DNA of 64,000 nucleotides, taken from positions 47,251 to 111,250 of the forward strand of contig JAEUJN010000082.1 in assembly GCA_016794595.1 (NCBI GenBank), read 5' to 3'. The notes below the pieces were generated by a model. It was not told the DNA's origin, made no database searches, and was given only the letters and a program-made list of their open reading frames with translations. Each line of letters starts with the position of its first letter. The stretch's first letter is position 1. The position numbers were made by a program, and so were the translations under genes. Below are positions 8,930-17,122 of the stretch, piece by piece. The stretch comes from Kineosporiaceae bacterium (GTDB taxonomy: Bacteria; Actinomycetota; Actinomycetes; Actinomycetales; Kineosporiaceae).

Positions 8930-9880
8930 ATGACGGACGTGCTGGTGGTGGGCAGCCTGAACGCCGACCTGGTCGCCTACGCCGATCGTCTGCCGGCTGA
9001 CGGCGAGACGGTCCACGGTCACTCCTTCGCCCGCGCCGCCGGGGGCAAGGGGCTGAACCAGGCGGTCGCGGCAGCTCGGGCGGGGGCCCGCACGGCCCTC
9101 CTCGGCTGTGTCGGCGACGACGATCTCGGTCTGTTCCTGCTGGATCAGGCGCGGGCCTGCGGGGTCCTGACCGACCTCGTGCGCGTGTCCACCTCCACCG
9201 CCTCGGGAGTCGCCGTGATCACGGTCGACGACGCAGGCACCAACCGGATCGTGGTGATCGCCGGGGCCAACGCCGAGACCGGCGAGGCGATGGTCGCGGC
9301 CGGCCTGCCCACCCGGCCGGCACCGCGCGTGGTGCTGTGTCAGCTCGAGACCCCGATGGACGGCGTTGCCGCGGCACTGCGGGCGGGAAGGGCCGCCGGC
9401 GCCCTCACCGTGCTCAACCCCGCCCCCGCCGCCTCCCTGCCGGAGGAGGTGCTCGCCGCCCTGGACTGGTTGATCCCCAACGAGTTCGAGGCATCGTTGG
9501 TGCTCGGCGAGGCCCTCGAGCTCGACTCGGCGCAGACCGCCCTGGCCGTTGCCCACCGGCTGCGCGCCCGAGGCCCGCACGGCGTCGTGATCACCCTGGG
9601 CGCCCAGGGTGCGGTGGCGGTCGACCCGCACGGCACCGAGCACGTCCTGCCCGCCGTCCCGGTGACCGCGATCGACACCACCGCCGCCGGGGACGCCTTC
9701 TGCGGGGGCTTCGCCGCGGCACTGGCCGGGGGGCTCCCGGTGGCCGACGCGCTGCGCCGGGCCGGCGCCACCGGTGCGCTGGCCACCACCCGGCGGGGGG
9801 CCGTCCCGTCGATCCCGACCTCGACCGAGGTGGACGCCCTGCTCGCCACCGGTCGCTCCGGCGGGCCTGACGCAGGCTGA
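8930..9880 (+). CDS. rbsK: Ribokinase
   Basis: A 316-residue PfkB-family sugar kinase most like ribokinase, which phosphorylates D-ribose at O5 with ATP. Seen: VVGSLNADLVAYADRLPADGE at the N-terminus, the substrate loop GGKGLNQA (residues 38-45), the anion-hole/catalytic region AIDTTAAGDAFCGGF (around residue 250) and the family spacing and length. No ribose transporter or repressor is adjacent, so it may serve nucleoside salvage. It starts on ATG with a leaderless-type promoter. Confidence 0.88.
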   Translation: MTDVLVVGSLNADLVAYADRLPADGETVHGHSFARAAGGKGLNQAVAAARAGARTALLGCVGDDDLGLFLLDQARACGVLTDLVRVSTSTASGVAVITVDDAGTNRIVVIAGANAETGEAMVAAGLPTRPAPRVVLCQLETPMDGVAAALRAGRAAGALTVLNPAPAASLPEEVLAALDWLIPNEFEASLVLGEALELDSAQTALAVAHRLRARGPHGVVITLGAQGAVAVDPHGTEHVLPAVPVTAIDTTAAGDAFCGGFAAALAGGLPVADALRRAGATGALATTRRGAVPSIPTSTEVDALLATGRSGGPDAG

Positions 9881-9916
9881 CCCCGATGTCCCGGCCCCGG
9901 TGAGAGGCTGCCACGC

Positions 9917-11041
9917 ATGGCCGCAGTCACCGAGCTGACCTGGCCGCAGGTGCACGCCTGGCGCCTGCAGCGCCAGTTCGCCGTCACCTCGGCGGTCGAC
10001 GCCGCCCGGCGGCTGTGCGGCGTCCAGGCGCAGGTGACCTCGGCCGCCGAGCTGGCGGTCGCCGTCCGGCTGGACGCCCAGCCGCGCGCCCGCGCAGCGG
10101 CCGCGCCCGGTGGCCCTGCCGACACCCTGGCTGCCGCTCTGGCGCGCGGGGGCCTGCTGCGCACCTGGGCGATGCGTGGCACGCTGCACGTCCTGCACCC
10201 GCAGGATGCCGCGGCGTTCCTCGCGCTGGTGGCCGCGGCGCGCACGTGGGCCAAGGGCTCCTGGCAGAAGACCTTTCTCACCCTCGGCCAGGTGGACGCG
10301 CTGGCGGCGGCGGTGACCGACCTGCTGGCGGACGGAGTTCCCCGTACCCGGGAGCAGTTGGTGGCCCATGTCCGGGACACGACCGCCGGGCAGGAACTCG
10401 CCGACCACGTCGCCTCGTCCTGGGGAGCAGCCCTCAAACCCCTTGCCTGGCAAGGCATCCTGTGCAACGGACCCACCGAGGGCAACGCGGTGACCTTCAC
10501 CCGCCCGGACATCGCCTGCCCTGGGTGGCCGGGCCTGATGCCTCTGGACGACGCCGGGCGGCACGCCATCCGGCGCTACCTGGCCGCCTTCGGGCCGGCC
10601 GATCCGGCAACCTTCGACGCGTGGCTGCTGCGCGGTGCCACCTCCAAGCCCGTTCTGCGACAGTGGTTCGCCGACCTGGACGACGAGCTCGCCCCGGTGG
10701 ACGTCGCCGGACGCCGCCTGCTAGCCCGCGCGCAGGACGTGCCGGCCCTGGCCGCGACGGACCCGGCCGCATCCGGGCACGCCGTCCGGTTGCTGCCCGC
10801 CTTCGACCAGTTCGTGCTGGGGCCGGGGACCTCCCAGGCGGAGGCGGTCCCGCCCGCACACCGCGGCGAGGTCAGCCGGGCGGCAGGGTGGATCGCCCCG
10901 GTGGTGGCCACGGCGGACGGCGTCGTCGGCACCTGGCAGGCGGAGGCGGGCCGGATCACGGTCAGCCTGTTCACCGACCGCCCGGCGCCCGCGACCCGCG
11001 AGCTGGCCCGCGAGGTGACCCGGGTCGAGGCCCTCCTCTGA
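9917..11041 (+). CDS. Winged-helix DNA-binding domain protein (HTH_42 / AlkX-like)
   Basis: A 374-residue protein of the winged-helix family that includes the YcaQ/AlkX DNA glycosylases acting on interstrand crosslinks. Seen: ELTWPQVHAWRLQRQ at the start, VQAQVTSAAELAVAVR, then LLRTWAMRGTLHVLHPQDA, which is the family signature near residues 80-100. The glycosylase QxQ catalytic motif appears as the VQAQ segment near residue 36, consistent with but not proof of glycosylase activity. Alone on its strand; converges on the purine permease gene through a large hairpin. Confidence 0.8.
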   Translation: MAAVTELTWPQVHAWRLQRQFAVTSAVDAARRLCGVQAQVTSAAELAVAVRLDAQPRARAAAAPGGPADTLAAALARGGLLRTWAMRGTLHVLHPQDAAAFLALVAAARTWAKGSWQKTFLTLGQVDALAAAVTDLLADGVPRTREQLVAHVRDTTAGQELADHVASSWGAALKPLAWQGILCNGPTEGNAVTFTRPDIACPGWPGLMPLDDAGRHAIRRYLAAFGPADPATFDAWLLRGATSKPVLRQWFADLDDELAPVDVAGRRLLARAQDVPALAATDPAASGHAVRLLPAFDQFVLGPGTSQAEAVPPAHRGEVSRAAGWIAPVVATADGVVGTWQAEAGRITVSLFTDRPAPATRELAREVTRVEALL

Positions 11042-11066
11042 CCCACCCCCTCCCCCGTCCACCCCC

Positions 11067-11110
11067 CGCTCACCCCGCGCTCACCCCGCGCTCACCCCGC
11101 GCTCAACCCC
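11067..11110 (+). repeat. 11-bp direct repeats (CGCTCACCCCG)
   Basis: Three exact copies of CGCTCACCCCG in tandem (11067-11099) and a fourth degenerate copy that runs into the left arm of the large palindrome. A shorter inverted echo (gagcgcggggttgagcggg) follows the right arm. Confidence 0.85.
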
Positions 11111-11171
11111 TCGTGATCATGCACTTTCGACTATTCGAAAGTGCATGATCACGAGGGGTTGAGCGCGGGGT
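11094..11171. terminator. Perfect 37-bp inverted repeat between convergent genes
   Basis: The arms 11094-11130 and 11135-11171 are exact reverse complements with a 4-nt loop (ctat). The core of each arm is AAAGTGCATGATCACGAG. It lies between the stops of two convergent genes, where a bidirectional terminator is expected, but no U tract follows, and the stem is far longer than needed for termination. It may also be a dispersed palindromic repeat. Confidence 0.75.
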
Positions 11172-11198
11172 TGAGCGGGCGGGGACGGGTGGTACGGC

Positions 11199-12650
11199 TC
11201 AGCTCACGCCGAGGGCGTCCTTGACCGGGTCGATGGCGAAGTAGACCACGAACAGCGCCGACGTCAGCCACATCAGCGGGTGCACGGCGGAGGCCTTGCC
11301 GCGCACCACCTTCAACACGACGAACGCGATGAAGCCGGCACCGATCCCGGCGGTGATCGAGTAGGTGAACGGCATCAGGACGATGGTGAGGAAGGCCGGC
11401 AGGGCGATCTCCATGTCGTCCCAGTCGATGCCCTTGACCTGGGTCATCATCAGGAATCCGACCACGATCAGGGCCGGCGTCGCTGCCTCGTAGGGCACCA
11501 CCGCGACCAGCGGGGCGAACACGGTGGCGAGCAGGAAGAGCACCCCGGTGACGATGCTGGCCAGCCCGGTCCGGGCACCCTCGCCGACCCCGGCCGCCGA
11601 CTCGATGTAGCTGGTGTTGCTCGACACGCTGCCGGCCCCCCCGGCGATGGCGGCGATCGAGTCGACCACCAGGATCCGCTCGGTGTGCGGCGGCGTGCCG
11701 TCGGAGTCGAGCAGGTCGGCCTCGGCACCGATGGCGACCATCGTGCCCATGGTGTCGAAGAAGTCGGCCAGCATCAGGGTGAAGATCAGCAGGAGCGCGG
11801 TCACCGCACCGACGGCCGAGAACGAACCGAGCAGGTCGAACTTGCCCAGCAGGGAGAAGTCCGGCGCCGCGATCACGGTGTCGGGCAGGGCGGGCACGTT
11901 GAGGCCCCAACCGGTCGGGTTGGTCTCCTCCGGCGAGACGAAGCTCGGGCCGACCTTGGCGACGGCCTCGACGATCACGGCCACGACGGTGGCCGCCACG
12001 ATGCCGATCAGGATCGCGCCCTTGACCCCGCGCACCATCAGGGTGGCGATGATCAGCAGCCCGACGACGAAGACCACGGTCGGCCAGCCGGCCAGGAACC
12101 CGCCGACCCCCAGCTCGACCGGCACCGGACCGGTCCCCGTGCGGCGGACGAACCCGGCGTCCACGAAGCCGATGATGGTGATGAACAGGCCGATCCCCAC
12201 GCTGATGGCGGTCTTCAACTGCACCGGGACGGCGTGGAAGACGGCCGTGCGGAATCCGGTCAGCACCAGCACCAGGATGATCACACCCTCGATGACCACC
12301 AGCCCCATGGCGTCCGCCCAGGTCATGCCGGGCAGCTTGGCGATCCCGAAGGTGACGAACGCGTTCAGGCCGAGGCCGGTCGCCAGGGCGAGCGGGTAGT
12401 TGGCCACCGCCCCCATGAGAATGGTCAGCAGCCCGGCGATCAGCGCGGTGGCCGCGGCCACGGTGGCCAGGTCGGGGGCATCGCCCCCACCCAGGAAGGC
12501 CCCGGAGGCGTCCTTCTGGGTGCCGATGATCAGAGGGTTGAGCACCACGATGTAGGCCATCGTGAAGAAGGTCACCAGGCCGCCGCGCACCTCACGCGCA
12601 ACGGTCGAGCCACGCTGGCTGATCTGGAAGTAGCGATCGAGAGCGGTCAT
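11199..12650 (-). CDS. NCS2-family purine/pyrimidine permease (AzgA-like)
   Basis: A 483-residue membrane transporter of the AzgA branch of the NCS2 (nucleobase-cation symporter 2) family, likely importing hypoxanthine, guanine or adenine with protons. Seen: FQISQRGSTVAREVRGGLVTFF at the N-terminus, then TFFTMAYIVVLNPLIIG, LATGLGLNAFVTF, and the substrate region LMLADFFDTMGTMVAIG and SSNTSYIESAAGVGEGARTG, which are diagnostic for AzgA-like proteins. Thirteen or so hydrophobic segments fit the 14-TM fold. The start at 12650 is the conserved MTALDRYFQI; a longer reading would add Arg-rich sequence. Confidence 0.92.
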   Translation of the reverse strand: MTALDRYFQISQRGSTVAREVRGGLVTFFTMAYIVVLNPLIIGTQKDASGAFLGGGDAPDLATVAAATALIAGLLTILMGAVANYPLALATGLGLNAFVTFGIAKLPGMTWADAMGLVVIEGVIILVLVLTGFRTAVFHAVPVQLKTAISVGIGLFITIIGFVDAGFVRRTGTGPVPVELGVGGFLAGWPTVVFVVGLLIIATLMVRGVKGAILIGIVAATVVAVIVEAVAKVGPSFVSPEETNPTGWGLNVPALPDTVIAAPDFSLLGKFDLLGSFSAVGAVTALLLIFTLMLADFFDTMGTMVAIGAEADLLDSDGTPPHTERILVVDSIAAIAGGAGSVSSNTSYIESAAGVGEGARTGLASIVTGVLFLLATVFAPLVAVVPYEAATPALIVVGFLMMTQVKGIDWDDMEIALPAFLTIVLMPFTYSITAGIGAGFIAFVVLKVVRGKASAVHPLMWLTSALFVVYFAIDPVKDALGVS

Positions 12651-13003
12651 CGAGATCCACCCAGGGTCGAGAGGGCGAGCAGCGGGACGACGACGGCCCA
12701 CGGCGAGCGCCGAACGAGGACGGCGTAAAGCTAGCGGCCTGGCCTGCCGATCCGCAGGGACTAGCCCCGGCTGCCCGGTCGGGTGAGACGACCGCACGAC
12801 GACCGGCGAGAGGATCTCGAGCGAAATGTCACTTTCGCTGGTTTTTGTCGCACTCGAACGGTCCGATGACTTTGATCACGGTGCAGCCGCATTACAGTGG
12901 CGCACAGCGATCTTCGGTTTCGCTCCGTCGACCATCGCGACGTGACATGCTCGCGCCGCGGGAGAAAGCTCCCGCGCAGTCCGACCCGTCCGTGGAGGGC
13001 CAC
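12651..13003. other. Intergenic region between divergent permease and HhH/OmpA module
   Basis: About 350 bp without a convincing gene. It is less GC-rich in the middle (12825-12925) than its surroundings, which fits promoter DNA for the two divergent units. A possible rightward promoter is noted separately. Confidence 0.6.
12871..12898 (+). promoter_or_regulatory. Possible sigma-70-type promoter for the first HhH/OmpA module
   Basis: TTTGAT (12871-12876) and TACAGT (12893-12898) are separated by 16 bp in the AT-richer part of the intergenic region, about 105 bp before the GTG start. Inferred from sequence only. Confidence 0.3.
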
Positions 13004-14074
13004 GTGTCCTGGTTCATCGGTGAATCAACCCTGATCATCCTGTTGTCGTTCCTGCTCGGCCTGCTGGTCGGATGGGCGCTGTGGCGCCGGCCGTGGCACA
13101 AGCGCTACTTCACCGAGTCCGAGGCGATCACCCGCGTCTCCCGCGAGCACTCCCAGTCAGTGGCGGAGCACGGCCGCGCCCTCGCGGCCAAGGACGCCGA
13201 GATCTCCCGCCTGCAGGCGCTGCTGGACGACCGCGACGTCGCAGGTGCCGCCGTCGCCGCTCCCCTGGTCGCCGCAGACGCCGCGGCCGCCGTCGATGAC
13301 CCGGCCACCTCAGCGGATGCCGCCGACGGCAGCGCGGACGAGACGGTCGTGGCAGAGGTCGAGCCGGCCGCCGAGCCCGTGGTCGTGGAGTCGGCCGAAT
13401 CGATCGACATCGCCGAGGTCGAGACCCCGCAGGTCGACGTGGCCGATCACGCCGGACCAGCGGTGGACGTCCACGAGGTGTCCACCCCTGCGGTCGACGT
13501 GGCGGACGACGCCACGGCCAGCGCCCAGGTGTCCGGCCCCGGAGCCGCAGCGCCGGTCGCCGAGGACCCCTCCCCTGCCGCTGCCGACGTGGTGACGGAT
13601 TCGATCACCATCACCCCGGCCGACCTCACCGAGACCCCCGCCGAATCCACCGAGAGCACTCCGGAGGACGCAGCTCAGGACGCGGCTGCGGCCCCGGCGG
13701 AGGCCACTGCGGAGGCCCCTGCGGAGGACGCCGGCCCGCAGGTGTCGGCCATCGCGCCGCTGGTCGGTGACGCCTCCGGCGCCGGCGAGGACGGCAACGC
13801 CCCGGTCGAGGACGAGGACCTGGAGCGGGTCGAGGGCATCGGGCCCCGGATCGCGGCTGCCCTGCGCGCCGCGGGGATCACCACCTTCCGACGGCTGGCC
13901 GACTCCGACGTGGCCTCGTTGCAGGCTGCCCTGGAGGCCGCGGGCCTGCGGTTCGCCCCCAGCCTGCCGACCTGGTCCCGTCAGGCCCGGCTGCTGGCGG
14001 ACGGCGACGAGGACGGCTTCCTGCAGCTGACCGAGCAGCTCGTCGGTGGCCGTGACATCGGCCGGAGGGCCTGA
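13004..14074 (+). CDS. Membrane-anchored protein with C-terminal helix-hairpin-helix-like domain (copy 1)
   Basis: A 356-residue protein. The GTG at 13004 is chosen because GGAGG lies 5-8 nt upstream and the sequence then aligns with the paralogue starting at 15668. One N-terminal TM helix (residues 8-25, STLIILLSFLLGLLVGWAL) is followed by RRPWHKR, predicting a cytoplasmic body. A short heptad-like segment, then about 190 residues of acidic Ala/Pro/Val/Asp low complexity, lead to the C-terminal domain ERVEGIGPRIAAALRAAGITTFRRLADSD, a helix-hairpin-helix-type fold related to DNA- or protein-binding modules. Its stop overlaps the start of the OmpA gene by one base (TGATG). Confidence 0.72.
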   Translation: MSWFIGESTLIILLSFLLGLLVGWALWRRPWHKRYFTESEAITRVSREHSQSVAEHGRALAAKDAEISRLQALLDDRDVAGAAVAAPLVAADAAAAVDDPATSADAADGSADETVVAEVEPAAEPVVVESAESIDIAEVETPQVDVADHAGPAVDVHEVSTPAVDVADDATASAQVSGPGAAAPVAEDPSPAAADVVTDSITITPADLTETPAESTESTPEDAAQDAAAAPAEATAEAPAEDAGPQVSAIAPLVGDASGAGEDGNAPVEDEDLERVEGIGPRIAAALRAAGITTFRRLADSDVASLQAALEAAGLRFAPSLPTWSRQARLLADGDEDGFLQLTEQLVGGRDIGRRA

Positions 14075-15318
14075 TGGCCACCGGCTCCCCCACGCGCTCC
14101 CGCGACAGCGTCACCAGCACGACGACCACCACGACCACCACCACGTACTTCTGGGAGCGGCGCCGGGCGGGCGCGCTGCCCTGGGTCCTCGGGGCGGTCG
14201 GCCTGATGGGTCTCGGTCTGGCCCACGACGTTCCGATGCGCCACACCATCGAGAAGGATCTGGAGACCCGCTCGGCCGCCGCCCTGGCCGACGCCCCCGG
14301 GGTCCAGGTCGACTTCACCGGGCGCGACGGCGTCCTGAGCGGCACCCTGCCCCCCGGGGTGGACGCAGCCGCCCTGATCGCCGAGGTCGAGGCGGTCGAG
14401 GGCGTGCGCGTGGTCACGGCGGACTTCGGCGGCTCGGCCGGTACCGGCGGCGAGGCGACGCCGTCCCCCTCGGCCGGGGCCACCGGCGAGGTCTCGCCCT
14501 CGGCCCCCGCACCAGCGGCCTCCACCGCCGGATCCTCGCCCAGCGGCGCCGGACCGTCGGCGTCCGCCTCGGCGGCGGCAGCACTGCCCGCGGTCACCGC
14601 AGTGACCAGCGGGGGCAGCGTGACCCTCAGCGGCACGGTGCCCAACGAGCAGGCCCGCCAGGCGATGGTGGCCGCGGCCACCGCGACCTTCGGTGCCGGC
14701 AAGGTGATCGACCAGCTGACGGTCGACCCGGCGGTCTCCGATCAGGGCCTGACCGGGTTCGGCACGCTGGTGGGCTCCCTGGGCACCGGCAGCGCGGCGA
14801 CGGCGGCACTGAAGGACGGTGCACTGACCCTGAGCGGCACCGTGGCGGACGCGGCGACCAAGACCGCAGCCGAGACCGCAGCCCAGGCCGTGACCGGGGA
14901 TCCGGGAGCCGTGACCTCCCAGCTGGCCGTGGCCGGCGCCGGGTCGAACGCCGGCACCGGGTCGGGCAACGCCCCGCAGCAGCGGCTGAACTCGCTGCCG
15001 CAGATCACCTTCCGGACGGGCAGCACCCAGCTCACCCCCGACGGGTTGCGGGCCGTGCGCCAGGCAGCGGCCGTGCTGAAGGCCAATCCCTCGGTCAAGG
15101 TGCGCATCGAGGGCCACACGGACGACGTCGGTCAGGCAGCCACGAACCTGCGCCTGAGCACGGCGCGGGCGGAGAGGGTGCGCCAGGTGCTGCACAGCCT
15201 GGGGATCGCCCACGAGCGCATGTCCTACCGCGGCTATGGCGAGGCCCGGCCGAAGCTGGCCAACAGCTCGACCGCCAACCGGGCAGTCAACCGGCGGGTG
15301 GAGTTCATCGTCCTGTGA
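14074..15318 (+). CDS. OmpA-domain protein with BON-like repeats (copy 1)
   Basis: A 414-residue envelope protein. The cytoplasmic N-terminus contains nine consecutive Thr, then RRR and a TM helix (about residues 32-50), predicting an extracytoplasmic body. Two BON-like segments follow (SGTLPPGVDAAALIAEVEAVEGV; GGSVTLSGTVPNEQARQAMVAAA) and a third related segment, then the C-terminal OmpA domain with ITFRTGSTQLTPDG and EGHTDDVGQAATNLRLSTARA, which binds peptidoglycan in the family. The layout resembles mycobacterial OmpATb/ArfA (TM-BON-OmpA). Likely anchors the membrane to the cell wall. Coupled to the preceding HhH gene. Confidence 0.82.
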   Translation: MATGSPTRSRDSVTSTTTTTTTTTYFWERRRAGALPWVLGAVGLMGLGLAHDVPMRHTIEKDLETRSAAALADAPGVQVDFTGRDGVLSGTLPPGVDAAALIAEVEAVEGVRVVTADFGGSAGTGGEATPSPSAGATGEVSPSAPAPAASTAGSSPSGAGPSASASAAAALPAVTAVTSGGSVTLSGTVPNEQARQAMVAAATATFGAGKVIDQLTVDPAVSDQGLTGFGTLVGSLGTGSAATAALKDGALTLSGTVADAATKTAAETAAQAVTGDPGAVTSQLAVAGAGSNAGTGSGNAPQQRLNSLPQITFRTGSTQLTPDGLRAVRQAAAVLKANPSVKVRIEGHTDDVGQAATNLRLSTARAERVRQVLHSLGIAHERMSYRGYGEARPKLANSSTANRAVNRRVEFIVL

Positions 15319-15323
15319 GGCGT

Positions 15324-15343
15324 CCGGCCCCCTGTGGGGCCGG
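15324..15343 (+). terminator. Short GC hairpin after ompA copy 1
   Basis: CCGGCCCC-ctgt-GGGGCCGG, an exact 8-bp stem with a 4-nt loop beginning 6 nt after the stop codon. No U tract follows. Confidence 0.45.
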
Positions 15344-15370
15344 GCTGGTCAGGACGCGGCAGCAACGCAT

Positions 15371-15399
15371 CGAGGCGGGTCCCCCCGGGGCCCGCCTCG
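15371..15399 (+). terminator. Second hairpin after ompA copy 1
   Basis: CGAGGCGGG (15371-15379) pairs exactly with CCCGCCTCG (15391-15399); the intervening bases extend the stem with one mismatch. It is followed by cgctttcccc, a weak pyrimidine run, and probably ends the first module's transcript. Confidence 0.55.
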
Positions 15400-15667
15400 A
15401 CGCTTTCCCCGGTCGGTGCCCGCCTGGACCCGGCCCGCTCGTCGCCCAGCCATCGGGCTCCCCACCTGATCACGCCACCCAGTGCCGGATCGTCACCGAG
15501 CGATGGACTCATCGGGACTTTCCATGACAGTCAGTGATGACGACTCCACCCGGCGGGACCAGTTGCCGGGTTCGGATACCTTCTGTCACGCGCGCGGTGT
15601 TCACTGTTCGATGACGGGGCGAGAGATCGTTGGCGCGCCCCGGGGCACGAGTCTCGAGGGAGGTCGC

Positions 15668-17119
15668 ATGGCGTGGTTCGCTGTGCACTCCGCACTCATG
15701 CTCCTGCTCGCCTTCGTGGTCGGCTTGCTGAGTGGGTGGCTCATCTGGGGTCTGCGCTGGGTCAGGGCCCAGGAGCACGTCCTCCAGCGGCCCGAGGTGG
15801 TCGCCGACCCCGTGACCGGCACCTCCCCGCCGCACCCGGCCGAGGAGCTGTGGACGGCGTCCGCGGTGCCGGCACCGGCGGGTCACGTGCCTCCTCCTGC
15901 GGTGATCCGGATGGCGCCTCAGCCCGTCGGGCCGACGATCGAGAGTCACCGCGCGATGGCGGCGGAGGTGATCGCGCGCAACGGGTCCACGACCCAATCG
16001 CAGGACGCCGCCGCGTCCCCGGTGGGAACGCTGGTCTCCGCCGCGGCGTCGGCCGGCGCTCGGGGTGGTCTCGGCGTCGAGGTCGGGGGGGACGCGGGCC
16101 CCTTCGCCGATCCGGAGCTCGCCGATCGAGCGCCGACCCTGCTGCCCAGAACCGGCGAACCGCAGGACTGGCCGGCCACCCCACCCTCCGTGGCCGACGT
16201 CCCCGAGGGTGAGGGCGAGGGCGACGCCGCCGAACCGGTCTCGGCGCCGGAGGCAGTCGGCGACGCCCCGGCCGATGCTCCGGGGGCGACGCTGATCGAC
16301 GACCTCACCGAGATCGACGGTGTCACGCCGCAGATGGCCGCCGCCCTGGCCTCCGAAGGTCTCGGCTCCTTCTTCGCCGTGGCCAACGCCTCCGAGGACG
16401 AGCTGCGCCGGGCCCTGCGGGTCAACCGCATTCGCTCGGCCCCGGGGATCGCGTTCTGGGCCTCCCGCGCCGCCGAGCTCGTGGAACAGGCACAGGCCGA
16501 GAGCGCGAGCGAGGACGCCGTGGAGGCACTCGACGAGCACCCGGCCGACGTGCCGGCGGCCGCCGCCGTCCCGGCCACCGCCCCCATCCCCCTGCGACCC
16601 CGGGACACACCGCCTCCCATCCCGGCGGCCGCCACGGCACCGGTCGTGGAGCCCACTGCACCGCCCGCCCTTCCGCCCGCCGTTCCCGCCGCGCCGGCCG
16701 AGACCACCCCCCGCACCCTCGACGCCCCCGCCCCCGCCCCCGCCCCCACTCCGGCGCCCGCCCCGGCCCCCGGCACCCGGGGCCGCCGCCCCGTCCCGGG
16801 CGCCGCGTTCCGCACCACCGCCCACCCCGAAGGTCCCTCCTGGACCAGCGTCGCGCCGTCGGCCGAGGAGGACCTCGAACAGATCCACGGGGTGGACGCG
16901 GCCATCGCCGAGGCCCTGCGCGCGGCGGGGGTCACCAACTACACGCTGCTGGCCGCCGTCCGGGACGAGGAACTGCGCCAGATCCTGGCCGACGTCCAGA
17001 TCGCGGAGCCGGCCACCCTGAGCACCTGGTCGGTGCAGGCGGCCCTGCTGCTGCAAGGTGACCGGGACGGCGCCGCGACCCTGGTCGGCGGGCTGATGAT
17101 GGGGCGGGAGAACACCTGA
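15668..17119 (+). CDS. Membrane-anchored protein with helix-hairpin-helix-like domains (copy 2)
   Basis: A 483-residue paralogue of the gene at 13004. The ATG at 15668 has GGGAGG 6 nt upstream. The N-terminal TM helix (MAWFAVHSALMLLLAFVVG...) is followed by WLIWGLRWVRA, so the body is predicted cytoplasmic. Unlike copy 1 it has two HhH-like units: one near residues 203-275 (DDLTEIDGVTPQMAAALASEG) and one at the C-terminus (LEQIHGVDAAIAEALRAAGV), separated by a Pro/Ala-rich linker containing a long Ala-Pro run. The OmpA paralogue starts 3 bp after its stop. Function unknown. Confidence 0.7.
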   Translation: MAWFAVHSALMLLLAFVVGLLSGWLIWGLRWVRAQEHVLQRPEVVADPVTGTSPPHPAEELWTASAVPAPAGHVPPPAVIRMAPQPVGPTIESHRAMAAEVIARNGSTTQSQDAAASPVGTLVSAAASAGARGGLGVEVGGDAGPFADPELADRAPTLLPRTGEPQDWPATPPSVADVPEGEGEGDAAEPVSAPEAVGDAPADAPGATLIDDLTEIDGVTPQMAAALASEGLGSFFAVANASEDELRRALRVNRIRSAPGIAFWASRAAELVEQAQAESASEDAVEALDEHPADVPAAAAVPATAPIPLRPRDTPPPIPAAATAPVVEPTAPPALPPAVPAAPAETTPRTLDAPAPAPAPTPAPAPAPGTRGRRPVPGAAFRTTAHPEGPSWTSVAPSAEEDLEQIHGVDAAIAEALRAAGVTNYTLLAAVRDEELRQILADVQIAEPATLSTWSVQAALLLQGDRDGAATLVGGLMMGRENT

Positions 17120-17122
17120 CCG

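Larger units (their letters stand above)
15319..15667. other. Intergenic region between the two HhH/OmpA modules
   Basis: About 350 bp with no supported gene. It holds two hairpins near its left end and, further right, a stretch that should contain the promoter and ribosome-binding site (GGGAGGTCGC) of the second module. Confidence 0.6.

Noticed and set aside
7142..10564. Very long minus-strand open frame opposite PhyH, DPBB and ribokinase genes
   Set aside because: No family motifs; Pro/Arg/Gly-rich shadow of the plus-strand genes, which carry clear catalytic motifs. Such shadows are common in high-GC DNA.
11094..11171. Insertion sequence end or transposon inverted repeat
   Set aside because: No transposase and no target duplication seen around it; the arms abut each other with a 4-bp loop.
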